Translations under genes and position numbers: made by a program
The notes under the pieces: model-generated
Databases searched by the model: none
What the model was told of the DNA's origin: nothing
What the model saw: only the letters and a program-made list of their open reading frames with translations
Assembly: GCA_003427395.1 (NCBI GenBank)
Contig: BFEA01000259.1
Coordinates: 1,833,845-1,863,844 of the forward strand
Reading direction: 5' to 3'
Length of the DNA: 30,000 bases
From: Chara braunii
Lineage: Eukaryota; Streptophyta; Charophyceae; Charales; Characeae
Shown here: positions 1-10,433 of the stretch, piece after piece
Position numbering within the stretch: position 1 is the stretch's first letter
Layout of the letters: every line of letters starts with the position of its first letter

Positions 1-185
1 CGTGATTTTTTATGCAAATATATTCATCCATATTTTGAGAAATACTAGGGGGGCAAAAAAAAAAAAGGCTAGAAAATAAAATAAAAACAAGTTTAAAATG
101 TGGTTACACTACGTAGCATGAGATGCACAAACAACCTGAGGTAGCAACCTCAGAGCGCAACCACATAACTTACACTTGTGATGAT

Positions 186-262
186 TTGGTTGGGAAGTGG
201 GAGCCGTATACGAATACGTTATAGGGGTATTCTGGCGTAAGTGACACCCACTTCCCAACCAA
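186..262. repeat. Perfect 16-bp inverted repeat (foldback)
   Basis: The arm TTGGTTGGGAAGTGGG at 186-201 is exactly complementary to 247-262, enclosing a spacer of 45 bp. A smaller hairpin, CTGAGG/CCTCAG, lies just upstream near 137-154. No coding sequence is associated with it. It could be a small foldback or MITE-type element, or a transcript hairpin. No target-site duplication is evident by eye. Confidence 0.7.
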
Positions 263-599
263 GTTGTTTTTTTCCATTCCTCACTGATGCAACCGGCTGA
301 CTCCCGGCTGGTATCGCCCACCTGCTGTAGCGGGTATCGCACCTGCTGGTGGGTGCAGCTCCCGCACGTTCCCTCGTTGCAAGTTTAATATATAATGTGG
401 CTGCCACGGGGTTCCCCGTAATACTATAATAAAAAAAAAAGGCCTGAAGCGGGAGATTATTTACAGGGGGGGGGGCGGGGGGGGACAAATAACACCACAA
501 AACACGCAATTCTACAGGACCGGGCCCTAGAATACGACCGCCACACACACACACATGCACTCTCTCGGCTATCATGTACCGAAATGTGAGTCAAGAACC

Positions 600-692
600 A
601 TGTTGGATACATGTTGGTTCATGTTGGAGGCCTGTACGAAACCATGTTGGAGCCGTTGAGAAAAAGTTTGAGACCTCTTGGAAACCATGTTG
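600..692 (+). repeat. Degenerate short repeat based on ATGTTGG
   Basis: ATGTTGG occurs at 600, 611, 621, 643 and 686, usually followed by A and often preceded by ACC. Spacing is irregular (10 to 43 bp). It resembles a decaying minisatellite, and I see no coding meaning. Confidence 0.6.
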
Positions 693-1002
693 GACTCGTT
701 GGGAATAAGTTGATAATGTTGATGAGTAGTTGAACACAGCAGAAGACCCAGTTTCAACGGTTGGTCACAACCCTTCTGGCGTGAATAAGTTAGACATTAA
801 AAATAAATTTTGTTGAATTTCGGCGACAATTTTTTTGTTGTTCCCCCATACGTCACGCAACCCCCCAACATACGATTCGCAAACCCAAATTCAACCGAAA
901 CCTCCCAAGCATAAGTAGACAAAACCCCGAAACAAGCGAAAATAATCAGTCACACAGACACAAACAGACGCAAAAATTCAAAAAAAAAAAACCGGCTGGT
1001 AG

Positions 1003-1500
1003 GCAGCCGCCCGACAGCGCTTCGACCACTACGAGTTCACGTTGAGGCCATTCGGCCTCACCAATGCACCCGCCACCTTCCAGACGGCGATGAACGACAT
1101 CTTCAGGGACATCCTCGAAGAATACGTTCTTGTATACCTGGATAACATCCTGGTCTACAGTCATACCTTAGAAGACCATCTCAGACACCTCCGCGATGTC
1201 GTACAACACTTACGCAAGCATGACTTCTATGCCAAGCTTAGTAAGTGTCGCTTTGCCCAGAGCAAAATAGACTTCCTAGGACACCCTGTGTCTGACCAGA
1301 ATCTCCACATGGACGACGATAAGATCACTGCTATTGCAGAGTGACCTGTCCCCACATCTGCCAAGCAGCTTCGCAATTTGCTAGGCCTCACTAGTTACTA
1401 TAGTAATTTAATCCGGAGATACGCTAGGTATTTCTACGTCCTTACCTCCACCCTCCTTCGGAAGAACCCGCCATGGTTTTGGACACCCTTCTGCGAGGAT
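1003..1500 (+). other. Reverse transcriptase C-terminal region within pol remnant
   Basis: Residues matching the palm of Ty3/gypsy reverse transcriptase begin around 1018-1021. The active-site box YLDNILVYS lies at about 1135-1161. The second catalytic Asp is Asn (codon 1144-1146), which would abolish polymerase activity. A stop at 1342-1344 falls just before the connection segment (LLGLTSYY, near 1378). The upstream half of the fingers and palm is absent. Confidence 0.9.
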
Positions 1501-1539
1501 GATTTTTGCGCCCTCAAGAAGGCGGTGACTTGTGCGTCG

Positions 1540-2095
1540 GTTCTTCACCTTCCCGATTTTGATCGCCCCTTCATTGTCACCACTGATGCGTCAAATTTTG
1601 CAGTAGGAGCTGTACTTTCTCACGTGTTTCCCCCTCCTCCCGATTCACCTTATTCTCATGTTCCTCCTCCCCTTCCTCCTCCTGCTGACACTGCTTCTCG
1701 ACTGACGCCTACCCTCCCACCGCTTTCATCCATTGACAGTCCTCCCGTTACTTACTCCCCAACCATCGAGAAGGATGGGACTGTCAAGGCTCATGCTGGG
1801 GATTGCCCGATCGCCTTCTATTCCTGTCAGCTACTGCCTGCCAAGATAAACTACACCGCCCATGAACGTGAGGTTCTCGTAGTAGTTTATGCTACCCGGC
1901 ATTGACGTCACTACCCGCATGGGGCGCCCTTCACGGTGCGCACGGACAACTCAGTTGTCCAGGTTTTCCTCATGAAGCCCAAACTTTCCCCTCGACAGGC
2001 ACGTTGGTGGCGTGACTTATCCGAGTTCAGTTTCATCACTCAGCCCATCAAGGGTGAAACGAACCGCGTCGCCGATGCCTTGTCCCGCCGTCCTG
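1540..2095 (+). other. RNase H region with a proline-rich insertion
   Basis: The RNase H core starts near LPDFDRPF, with the first catalytic Asp in TTDAS (1585-1587), and resumes at PIAFYS (about 1807). It continues through AHEREVL (about 1858-1878) and TDN (about 1942-1950) to VADALSRRP (about 2068-2094). Between GAVLSH and PIAFYS sits a segment of about 60 residues rich in Pro, Ser and Thr (about 1624-1803) that is not part of the usual domain. A stop at 1903-1905 interrupts the frame. Confidence 0.85.
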
Positions 2096-2334
2096 ATCAC
2101 AATCAGGAACCTATCCATCTTGCTATCATTTCCATCACCACTGTTGATCAGTTGGTGATCGACGCATATCGCACTCAGTACCGCCACTGCCCGGATTCTC
2201 GTGTTATCCATGCGACATTGCGGAGTGGCAAAACCGTTCTCTCATACTCACTCGGTGAGAACGGTCTCGTGTACTGGCATGACAAATCTGGTCAGCTAGA
2301 AACACATATCAGTGTTCCCTCCATCGGACAACTC

Positions 2335-3357
2335 CGTGTCCAGGCTGTAGCAGAGTTCCATGACCAGACAATTGTCTGTCATATGGGCTTCCACAAGACG
2401 TTGGCTCATGTTTGCCGCCTATACGTCTGGCCGAAGTCCAAGGACTTCGTCAAAGCCTACATTCAGGAGTGTCCTACCTGCCAGGAGGTGAACAGTGCGA
2501 ACCACGTTTTACTTTTGCCTTTACCCATACCCGAAGGTCGTTGGCAGTCCATCTCCATAGACTTCATTGGTCCCCTTCGCCTACCCACTGAGCGTGGTCA
2601 TAATGGTATCTTGGTCGCCGTCGATCGCTTTATGAAGCGTGCACGTTTTGTCCTGTGCTGCTATCGCAGTAGCGCTCGTGAGGTCGCCGACATCGGCTTC
2701 GACCGAGTCGTGAGAGATCACGACTTACCTCAGAGCATCATCCCCGACTGTGACCCTCGCTTTACCAGCACATTCTAGCAACACCTACACTAGGTGTACG
2801 GATCCCATCTCCGCTTCTCATCGTCTTATCACCCTCAGACGGATGGTCAGACTGAGGTCACCAATAAAACTCTCGGTAATATCCTTTGAAAGTTCGTTAG
2901 GGATGGCCAACAGTGAGACATACACTTAGCCCACGTGGAGATTGCGTACAACCGCGCAGTTTCGCCAACCACGGGAAGGTCGCCATTCTATTGCGACCTC
3001 GGCTACCATCCTCTCGTACCCTCAGACTTCCTACAACCATCGCGGTTGCGCCCAGACACCCGTTGTCCCACGCTTGACGACTGGATCGCCCACATGGCAG
3101 CGATTATGAAGCGCACACACGAGAGTCTAATCGACTCCCAGACTCGCATGGCTGCACGGGCAAACCGATCACGAATGGACCATCCATTCAAAGTCGGTGA
3201 CGATGTGCTCGTCGACGCACGTCACTTACAGCTCGAAGCAGATACGCTTCGCAAGTTCGAGCGTCGTTTCTTCGGTCCATGCCGCATCCTTCAGGCCGTT
3301 GGTTCTGGTACTGCTGCTAGTCCAGTCAACTTCCGTGTGAAGCTACCTGATTACCTT
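2335..3357 (+). other. Integrase region of pol remnant
   Basis: A decayed HHCC zinc-binding segment (including CPTCQ near 2473-2487) precedes the catalytic core. SIDFIGPL gives the first Asp at 2560, PDCDPRF the second at 2746, and the HPQTDGQTE block the Glu at 2854. The GPY/F-like module KFERRFFGPC follows near 3250. Stops at 2776, 2791, 2887 and 2914 lie between the core and the C-terminal part. All three catalytic acidic residues survive although the frame is dead. Confidence 0.9.
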
Positions 3358-3477
3358 TGACAGACTCGCGTACACGATGTTTACCACGTCTTCTTGCTAC
3401 GTCCTTATCAAGGACCGTACGAGCGCTTCGCCGAACATCCTTATGAGCGCCCTCCACCTATCGTGGTGGACGGTCAT

Positions 3478-3642
3478 GAGGAGTTCGTCGTCTCCGACAT
3501 CGTATCTCGCCGAGTTACCGACGATACCCCTCCACGCATCGAGTACCTTGTGCATTGGAAGGGCTACCCTGTCGAGGAGGCAACTTGGGAGGTCCTCGAG
3601 CACTTGCAGCACGCCCGGATGTTGGTTCCTATATATAATCGT
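3478..3642 (+). other. Chromodomain at the pol C-terminus
   Basis: The segment beginning EFVVSDIVSRR and continuing with YLVHWKGYP and ATWEVLEHL matches the chromodomain fold. The aromatic positions corresponding to the methyl-lysine cage (Phe, Trp, Tyr) are present. Chromodomains at the integrase C-terminus define the chromovirus branch of Ty3/gypsy and, by family knowledge, bias insertion towards modified histones. The protein then runs through a Pro/Glu-rich tail to a stop at 3757-3759. Confidence 0.92.
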
Positions 3643-3879
3643 GTTTGTCGTTCTGAGACATCTGCTCCTACTCAGCCAACTGACCCTCTTCCTCCTCGTC
3701 CGACTGAGGAGATTGCTGAGGACGAGTCCGCTCCCTCTGAGGCCAATCTTCAACAATAAATGAACGCCTCTGCGTGTCCACAACACACTCGTCGACGCCC
3801 TCGGCGTCTTGATGATTGACACTCTGATCACCTACAATTTCCCTATTGACTCACACCATCAGGTACTCCATCATCAACT

Positions 3880-5110
3880 TCTTCAGGATGTCAACGTTTT
3901 GCTGCTCTGCTTCGACATTGACTTGACTCCTACTTCATCGACGTCATCGACCACCTCAGCGACTTCAGCTACCTTATCGGCTTCAGCTACTTTGGACTTG
4001 ACTACTTCACGCCACCACCCTACCCTATACATTCCCCTGCATTTGTCGCATGATGGTTCTCACTTAACTGGGTCTCTTTGAGTTGGACTCTCCCTTGGTA
4101 TCACATAGGCATTGGGACCATAGCGTTATCTTGGCTTCCCTGCTCCCCGATCGAGCTCCCTCCCCCGGTCGGTGAATTGTGTGCATGTTTCCCTCACCCA
4201 CTGCCGTCATCACCCTTGTGCCGACTCTTGCATGCCTTCATTCAGGCATATCTCCAGCCTATTCCAGACTCTCCTTTTCATAGTCGACCCTGCATGATGT
4301 CACCCTTTTGTCGAGCATCACCCGCCTTGATGGTTTATCTGTGAGGGTCATTGGTTTTGTTTCGCTACCACTCTCTCACCTTGAGCCTGATGACCTATCC
4401 CACCTTCGTGTGTGACTGCCCTTAGGAGTTTCGATCCTTAGGCTGCATTCACCCCCTCTGAGACCATCCCACTTTTAGTGGTTCAACAACATAACATTAT
4501 CTTGTGACACATTGTTTTTTTTTCTTTCAGCACTGAGGCCATTGCCTCCATGACTTTAGGATTATATCATGCTACATTTTATTTTTTGTTGTTAGTTAGG
4601 CTGTGTATACCCGGCATTTGTTTTCCATTCGACATTATGTAGCTTAGGCTGCATCGCATGGACTCCACATGGAGCTTGCTCCGCATCCTAGATTTCTCAG
4701 TTTTCTTTATTGCGAGTTCCGCTGCTTTTGCGGATAGCGTGTTTATGGCTCTTGCGATCCATTACAGGTTTGAGGATCGTGCAACATGCCTCTATCTGCC
4801 CTGGCCTACAACCTGGGCCTATTCGGCTATTTGCCAGTTCGGCTTGTGGGACCAGGTCGTGACCTTACCCCACAAGCCGTGTACTGTTTCAGTCCAATCC
4901 AGTCCTGCCCGGTACCACTGTCGGTATCAGGCCAGTCCAGTCCTGTCTAGTAGTCAGTCCGCTGGGGGTATACCCCAGCTGCAGTCTGTATTTCATAATT
5001 CTTCACTTTTGCACATCTTGGAATACGTGTATGTTGAGTCTGCGTCGGAGCTGCGCTGTCCCTTCCAGCTCCATCTCAACCTCCTCCTTCGTCAACCCTT
5101 CTTCTCCATC
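3880..5110 (+). mobile_element. LTR-like or 3' noncoding sequence of the gypsy element, left arm of an inverted pair
   Basis: This block follows pol and has no convincing coding capacity. It is repeated in opposite orientation at about 5,425-6,745. Examples of matching blocks are 4,650-4,700 against 5,780-5,825, the palindromic GGGTATACCCC near 4,966 against 5,547, and 4,100-4,140 against 6,500-6,540. Its position after the chromodomain suggests 3' untranslated sequence plus the 3' LTR. Exact TG and CA ends and target-site duplications could not be fixed by eye. Confidence 0.7.
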
Positions 5111-5424
5111 CTGACGGACCGCCATCCCGGCGGGTCCGGCACAATGTTTGCATTCTATTCTGAATTCCGAGGAGCGGAGTCCCTCTATTGAATACAAGAT
5201 TAGGCTTTTTGTTTTTAAACCACCAGTACTTGGGTCATACATTGGTCGCGGGCCTTCCCCGTTTAAGCGCCACGGTCGATGGGGGTCGCCCAAGTGAACG
5301 CGTGATCAGTCCTACAAGGCCGGGCTCAACCATTCCTGGGATGACATACAAAAAATCGAGAAAAATCCAAAAAAAAAAAGAAAAACTGTGGAGGACCCAC
5401 CAGGTGTGGTGCTCCGCCTGGGAT

Positions 5425-6745
5425 AGAGATGGAGATGGAGGATGAAAGTGGAGCAAGATGGCACAGCGCAGCTCCACGTGAGACTCCAACGCACATACTC
5501 AAAACTGTGCGAATGTAGAATGATCCAAGTACAGACTTTGGTTGGGGTATACCCCAGCGAACTGACTGGACTGAACTGGACTGGCTGGTACCGACAGAGG
5601 TACCGACCTGGACTGACCTACCTCGAATACTACAAAGGCTTGTGGGAACAGGCCAAGGGGCTGGTCTCACAAGCCAACCAGAGGTCCGCTACACGATCCT
5701 CGGCCTGTGATGGATCGCCTAGATACAGGCACGCTTCCGCCAAGAAGCGGAACTCTACCAAAGAATAGAAAAGTCGAGTAATTTAGGATGCGGAGCAAGC
5801 TCCATGTTGAGTCCATGCGATGCAACCTTGGCTATAAAATGTCACAAAAGCAGCAATGTTACAACTAACAGCCTAAGTGAAAGCAGAAAGCTACTAACTA
5901 GTATACATGTCCTAAGAAAGTAAAAGGTAATGGCAACTAAATCCTAGAATGTTGGAAGCAGTAGCCTCAATCTGGAAACAACTAGTGTACAAGTCCTAAG
6001 AACAACAAAAGCAAGAACAACTAAATCCTGGGAATGTTAGAAGCAGTAGCCTCAATCTGAGAACAACAAAGCAACAAAAAGACAATCATATGTCACAGGA
6101 GGAGTGCGTCGCAAACCACAGGGTGGCATGGTCTCTGAGGTTGGCGAATGCAGCCTAGAGGTCGATAAACTCCTAAGGGCATCCACTGTGATCCACACAT
6201 AATGACAAGGAGACACATGTCACCAGACTCAATGAGGGTAGGGAACTGGGAGCGAACAAAACCAATGACCCTAACAGATAGACCATCAGGGCGGGTAATG
6301 CTCGACTAAAGGGGTGACCTCTACGTAGGGTCGACCATGCAAGGGAATCAGGGAGCCTGGGATATTGGGCACACCTAGATGAAGCATGCAAGGCTGCCTA
6401 ACTAGGGCGGGAGGACCGACAGAGGGTAGAAAAAGTGATGGGTAAGATAATCATGCAAATGACTCATAAAGTGAGGGAAGTCGAAGCTAGATTTGTAAGT
6501 TGGGAAGTCAGGGCAATGCTATGCTCCCGATGCCTATGCGTATACCAAGAGAGAGCCCAACTCATAGGAACCTCGCGAAGGGACACTATCATGCGACACA
6601 ACCAGGGTACTGTATAGGGTAAGGTGGTAAGAGAGTGACGACGTCTGAAGTAGGCAGAGCTGGTCGTGATGAAGGCCGTTAAGCTGCCAATGACGGTCAT
6701 GATGAGAAGTCCGGAATGCCGTCGAGGAATAGTCGCAACATTGTC
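5425..6745 (-). mobile_element. Inverted, diverged copy of the 3,880-5,110 LTR-like block
   Basis: The reverse complement aligns block by block to 3,880-5,110 with substitutions and small indels. It lacks the pol portion, so it is either a solo or truncated LTR from a second insertion or the product of an inverted duplication. The non-matching centre, about 5,110-5,425, includes A-rich sequence near 5,346-5,385. Confidence 0.72.
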
Positions 6746-7149
6746 GGTGCAAATACCCTTACAAAGGTATCCGCTCTGGTTTTTACAAACGATAGAAAAT
6801 TAGTGGTTTAAGTTTTAAGTATACCGCGCGAGGCACAACTGTGTCTGTGATTTACGTTGACTACGTAGTTGACTAGAGAGGGAGTGTGTGGGCGGGTAGA
6901 CTTTGAGGCGCACGTGATCTTTTTATTTGTTGATGATTGAAGAGCCTGCGTGATCGCCTACATAATCTTTATTTTCTGATTAAACTAGGACTAGAAAGAT
7001 TTTGTCTCGTGATTGGTGCGCTTGCTTGTGACCTGTGCGTACGTACGGAGGACAATATCGACAACTGTATGATTTTGAAGACATTTCGGTAGATCTGCGT
7101 GTTGCGCAATATTTGTTTATTTAGGTGTTAGTCAAAACTAAACGCAGCC
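6746..7149. other. Unassigned spacer between the LTR-like pair and repeat A
   Basis: I see no gene. Two similar stretches, GCACGTGATC near 6,910 followed by T-rich sequence and GCGTGATC near 6,948 followed by T-rich sequence, may be a decayed short duplication. Confidence 0.4.
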
Positions 7150-7151
7150 TT

Positions 7152-7215
7152 GGGCCTAGCGCTACTGGTTACGGTGTCGGACTTTCATCTGAGAGATTCA
7201 TGGATTGAGATCGAG
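7152..7215 (+). other. Degenerate tRNA-like segment at the left end of repeat A
   Basis: TAGCGCTACTGG (7158-7169) fits 10 of 12 positions of a pol III A box. It is followed by an anticodon-arm-like CGGACTTTCATCTGAG and by a poor B-box-like GGATTGAGATC (7202-7212). The anticodon loop appears one base short and the T arm is weak, so this is not a functional tRNA gene. A tRNA-derived retroposon head or chance resemblance are both possible. The counterpart in repeat B (about 29,041-29,092, complement) keeps the A-box-like part. Confidence 0.35.
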
Positions 7216-7606
7216 CGACGGCGACGCGGGGGTATCAGAGTGGCGCAAAGGAGACCGAGCGGTTGAGGGTCCGACGAGGCTATCCCCCTTGGTTTTGCCG
7301 TTGGCAGTGTCAGAACGGTGCTAGCATTTTATTTGTCCCTCGTTCATCATATTTGAACGATTAAGTCTTTAAATACTTTATTATTGTTGTCCTATTATTA
7401 TTATCTTGTTTAGAAGTTCCTTGACTAAGACTCGACGCTGGATTTAGAGGCCGTCACGGCGGTCGAGGACCTTGAGCTGGTGCATCCGTTTGTTGACCTA
7501 TGGGTTTCCGCGTGTTTGGAATGCCGACGAAAATTTCTTTGTTCCATCTGTCCGAAAATTTAGACCGAAGAGGTTACCGTGCAGAAGAGTGGTGGGGTCC
7601 GTGGTC

Positions 7607-7607
7607 N
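7607..7607. other. Single ambiguous base (N)
   Basis: The only N in the window, in GTGGTCNTGG. It marks an unresolved or polished consensus position. Confidence 0.99.
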
Positions 7608-8199
7608 TGGCTTCCCTCGCTTCCCACTGGGAGAGTGTCAATGGCTTAAGGTGGAGGGGAATTGGAGGACATTCTGAGTGGGCTTTGAGGCTGTAGCGGC
7701 AATTGAAACTAGTTCATTGCCACCCAGATATTTACCATTACCATCAAGATCTGTGTTGGGGCATATTTACCTAGGCCCGCACTTACGCCTTATAGCGAGC
7801 TGCGCCATTTATTCTGCGCCGACTGTCCATCCGGGAGCTTGCCCGTTGAGGGCCCGGGAGATAGCCAGCACTACCTGAGCGGAGCAGGGATCGTGGGGCC
7901 ACCGTCGGGCAGCCTGTCCGTGGTTGGGTGCGGTGTCGAGCCAGGAGGAGGTCGGCGGGATTGATGTTGGTACGGGGAGACAGGCAGCAAGGGAAAAAGA
8001 CGGAACATGGCCATTGAAAGGTGTCAGGTGCACACGAGACAGGCAGGGGAAGGCTGTAGAAAAGGGGCGCGCAACAACACTAACGTGCAAATTGTTTTTG
8101 TCGGATGTGAGCATAGGGGCGAAAGACTAACCCGATTGTTCTGATAGCGGTTTTGTGTGAAACTTCCCCACATTCGCCAAAACAGGCACTTCGGACTAA

Positions 8200-8900
8200 C
8201 ACTGTGCGCTATCAGACTTGGACCTACGAGATATTGCGTTAGCTGCGGGAGGCAGTAGGGGGTAAAGGAGAAGGGAGGAAATGGATCTGGCCCAAACTGG
8301 CGCCAGAGACCTTTGAAGTGAAGGGATGGGAAAACAAGTTGGACGGAGTAGAAAGGATTCGTAACTGGCCCGTTCTTGGACGGAAACAGGCGAGGGAAGA
8401 AGGTAAGTAGGGTTTTTTTGGGCAGGCGAATCTGATTCCGAAGTTAGTTTTGGTAGAGAGTTAGTGATATAGAACTTAGTGAAGAGAAGCATTGCGCAAA
8501 GATGGTGAGAAGCCAAATGAGGCGCAACGGGAAAAGCATTGTGAATACGATTCTCCACGGGATTAGGCGGGGAAAGAGGTGATCCTGGGGCATTAATGCC
8601 AGGCGCCCCCATTTTTGATGTTAGTTTGGTACGAAAGTTAGTTTAGAAAAAGTAAGTTGAGAAGAAGAGTGTGTGAAGAGGTCGAGGAGCAAAACGAACG
8701 AACCACGGAGCGAGTCGGGGGTTCTTTGATTGGGTGAAGGGGATCACACTGTTAGTTTAGGAGTTACAACGAAGAAGAAAGAGATAGAAGAGAAAGGACG
8801 TGTGCGGAGGTAGAGCGAAGGAGTGGCTATGGAAGTAATAGGGGACTGCGAAGATTGACCGAGTCTTGATGAAATCGGTCGAGTGAAGATACGATTCCGG
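8200..8900 (-). repeat. Pyrimidine-rich degenerate tandem region (repeat A)
   Basis: On the minus strand this is a C/T-rich tract with recurring CTAACT, TTCCC and GATTC motifs in units that seem to be roughly 150-180 bp long. It aligns with the plus strand of 27,750-28,400 in repeat B. Minus-strand frames of up to 138 codons occur (8,196-8,612), but their composition follows the pyrimidine bias and the reading is not preserved in repeat B, so I do not call a gene. Confidence 0.5.
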
Positions 8901-10361
8901 GGCTTTCAAGCATTGCAAAGCCAGTGGTGGAGCCCGATTCTCGATTCGGATGATGATTCCGGCGATACCGTGACGACGAATAAGGAGATGCGTCGGGAAA
9001 GTGTTTTGAGTCTACGTAGATATACAATGCATCTTCCCGCCTTTAAGGGAAGATTCATTTGCTGCATAAACTTGGCGAGCGCATGAACGGGATGGTTATC
9101 AAAGTGAAGGAACTGAGGTCGCCAACTTACCTAGTAAGCGACTCGCTACTCCGAGTGCGGTGACAGTGGTAAGACACAGAACAACGGGGCTGCGGATTCG
9201 GCGCTGACCAGTGTGTTGTTCCCCTCGGTCGGCAGAAGCAGTGAAGGAGCAAGCTACGGGATCGGGAGGCTGACATGTCAGCCGAGGCCAGCGAGTAGCC
9301 GACAGTAGAACTTGGTTACTTGTCGGTTGACCTGAGTATCGCTCATCCATAGTACGAGGTTGGAGATTTGCCTGTGGACTGACCAGCTATCTATTCAACC
9401 CAGGAAAGTTACAGCAGGCCAGCTGGAGAGGCCGCAAAACTGTCTGATTGACCAGTTAGAAGGGAGCAAACTTACCTGTTGACCGCTACTCATCCTACTA
9501 GGTGAAAAGGCCGCAGACAAACAGAACGAAGAGGCAGACTTACCAGTTCTGGTCAGCACGCGACAAGTTCCGACATGCCAGGTAGTAAGGAGGGGACAAC
9601 GGGGCTTGGAGGCTCGCTTGGTGAGTAGTTAGTTATCTATCTTAAGGAGCAAAGTAGCGGGAACCAGCCGTGAGCCCTGATTTTCCTCATAATAGAAAAA
9701 AAAAAGTTTGAGCCATCCAACTTAGGAACAAAGTTCAAACTTCCTTTTTAAGAAACGATAAAGAAATATAAGGCCCCGCCTGCTACGCGGCCAGCTGGGA
9801 CCACCCTGTTGCAACATTACAACGGGGGAGGAACATTAACTGCAGAACGGTGTGCGTTCTTTCACTAAGCCGGAATAACGAGCTGCGAAAGCTGCAGACT
9901 TACTTGTTGGCCGGGGTATTGCTTAGTCTGTTGGTCAAAGGAGCAATAGAACGGCCGTGAAGGTGCATGACCCTTGCATGTCTGCTAATTGGCCGGCATG
10001 CCTTTAGTTCCGCCAGTTTGTGCAGTAAGGCTAACCTATGCAGTAACAGATGAACAACGAGGTTGCAGACCCTTGCATAAGTCAACAGACTTGGGGATGC
10101 GAACTTGGAGGGGCGGTTGAGTTGTTGAAGGGGTGTATTGTTACGAACTGCAAGGCCGTCAGAGAGTCGACGGGGGTAGTTTGACTTCAGTTGACCTGGC
10201 TGCAGTGCGTGTTGGCCATCTTTGCGGGGCCCTCATGCGCATTAAGGCAACAAGGTCCTCTCCTGGGAGTTGAATTTATCCCCTTCCTGTATCTCGAGAG
10301 TCTGAAACACCTCATCTTCTGCCTTTCTCAGTCTAAGTATAGTCCAGTTCTAAGAGGAAGA

Positions 10362-10433
10362 CGGCAGGTGGGATTGCAACCCGTAGGACAGCAACAAGAC
10401 TCCGTGGGGAGTTAACCCACCGATTGCGGGAGC
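10362..10433 (-). other. Conserved 72-nt block (repeat A copy)
   Basis: This block aligns without gaps to 26,481-26,552 in repeat B, with 62 of 72 positions identical by manual count. Read in the repeat B plus orientation it contains GTGGG, a 7-nt loop and CCCAC, which looks like a tRNA T arm. Substitutions fall on all codon positions, which argues against a conserved exon. It sits next to the hairpin array in both repeats. Confidence 0.65.

Larger units (their letters stand above)
1..1002. other. Unassigned noncoding region upstream of the pol remnant
   Basis: I recognise no gene here. The region holds several A-runs, the inverted repeat at 186-262, a short GGTATCGC/CACCTGCTG duplication near 310-348, a G-run at 466-484 (ten G, one C, eight G) that could form a G-quadruplex, a short CA microsatellite at about 541-554, and five copies of ATGTTGG between 600 and 692. 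An A-rich stretch (about 975-991) lies just before the point where recognisable reverse transcriptase begins, so the pol element is 5'-truncated here. Confidence 0.6.
1003..3759 (+). pseudogene. Ty3/gypsy chromovirus-type pol remnant (RT, RNase H, integrase, chromodomain)
   Basis: One reading frame carries, in order: the C-terminal part of reverse transcriptase (FGLTNAPATFQ near 1051, active-site box at about 1135-1155), RNase H (TTDAS with Asp at 1585, a Glu at about 1870, TDN Asp at 1945), integrase (CPTC zinc-finger half; DDE triad Asp 2560, Asp 2746, Glu 2854 with D-35-E spacing), a GPY/F-like module (near 3250-3290) and a chromodomain. Family knowledge: RT and RNase H make the cDNA, integrase inserts it, and the chromodomain targets chromatin. 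Gag, protease and the N-terminal half of RT are missing, so the copy is 5'-truncated. The frame is broken by stops at 1342, 1903, 2776, 2791, 2887, 2914 and 3358, yet no frameshift is seen. The RT catalytic box reads YLDN instead of YLDD. The copy is certainly inactive. Confidence 0.93.

Noticed and set aside
3397-3831. 144-codon minus-strand frame
   Set aside because: It is the antisense shadow of the chromodomain region, whose plus-strand reading is clearly homologous to known proteins.
4658-5191. 177-codon plus-strand frame in the LTR-like block
   Set aside because: It has no domain, and the inverted copy at 5,425-6,745 does not keep the frame, so it looks like noncoding LTR sequence.
8196-8612. 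138-codon minus-strand frame in repeat A
   Set aside because: It lies in pyrimidine-rich repeat sequence, the frame is not kept in the repeat B counterpart, and no domain is visible.
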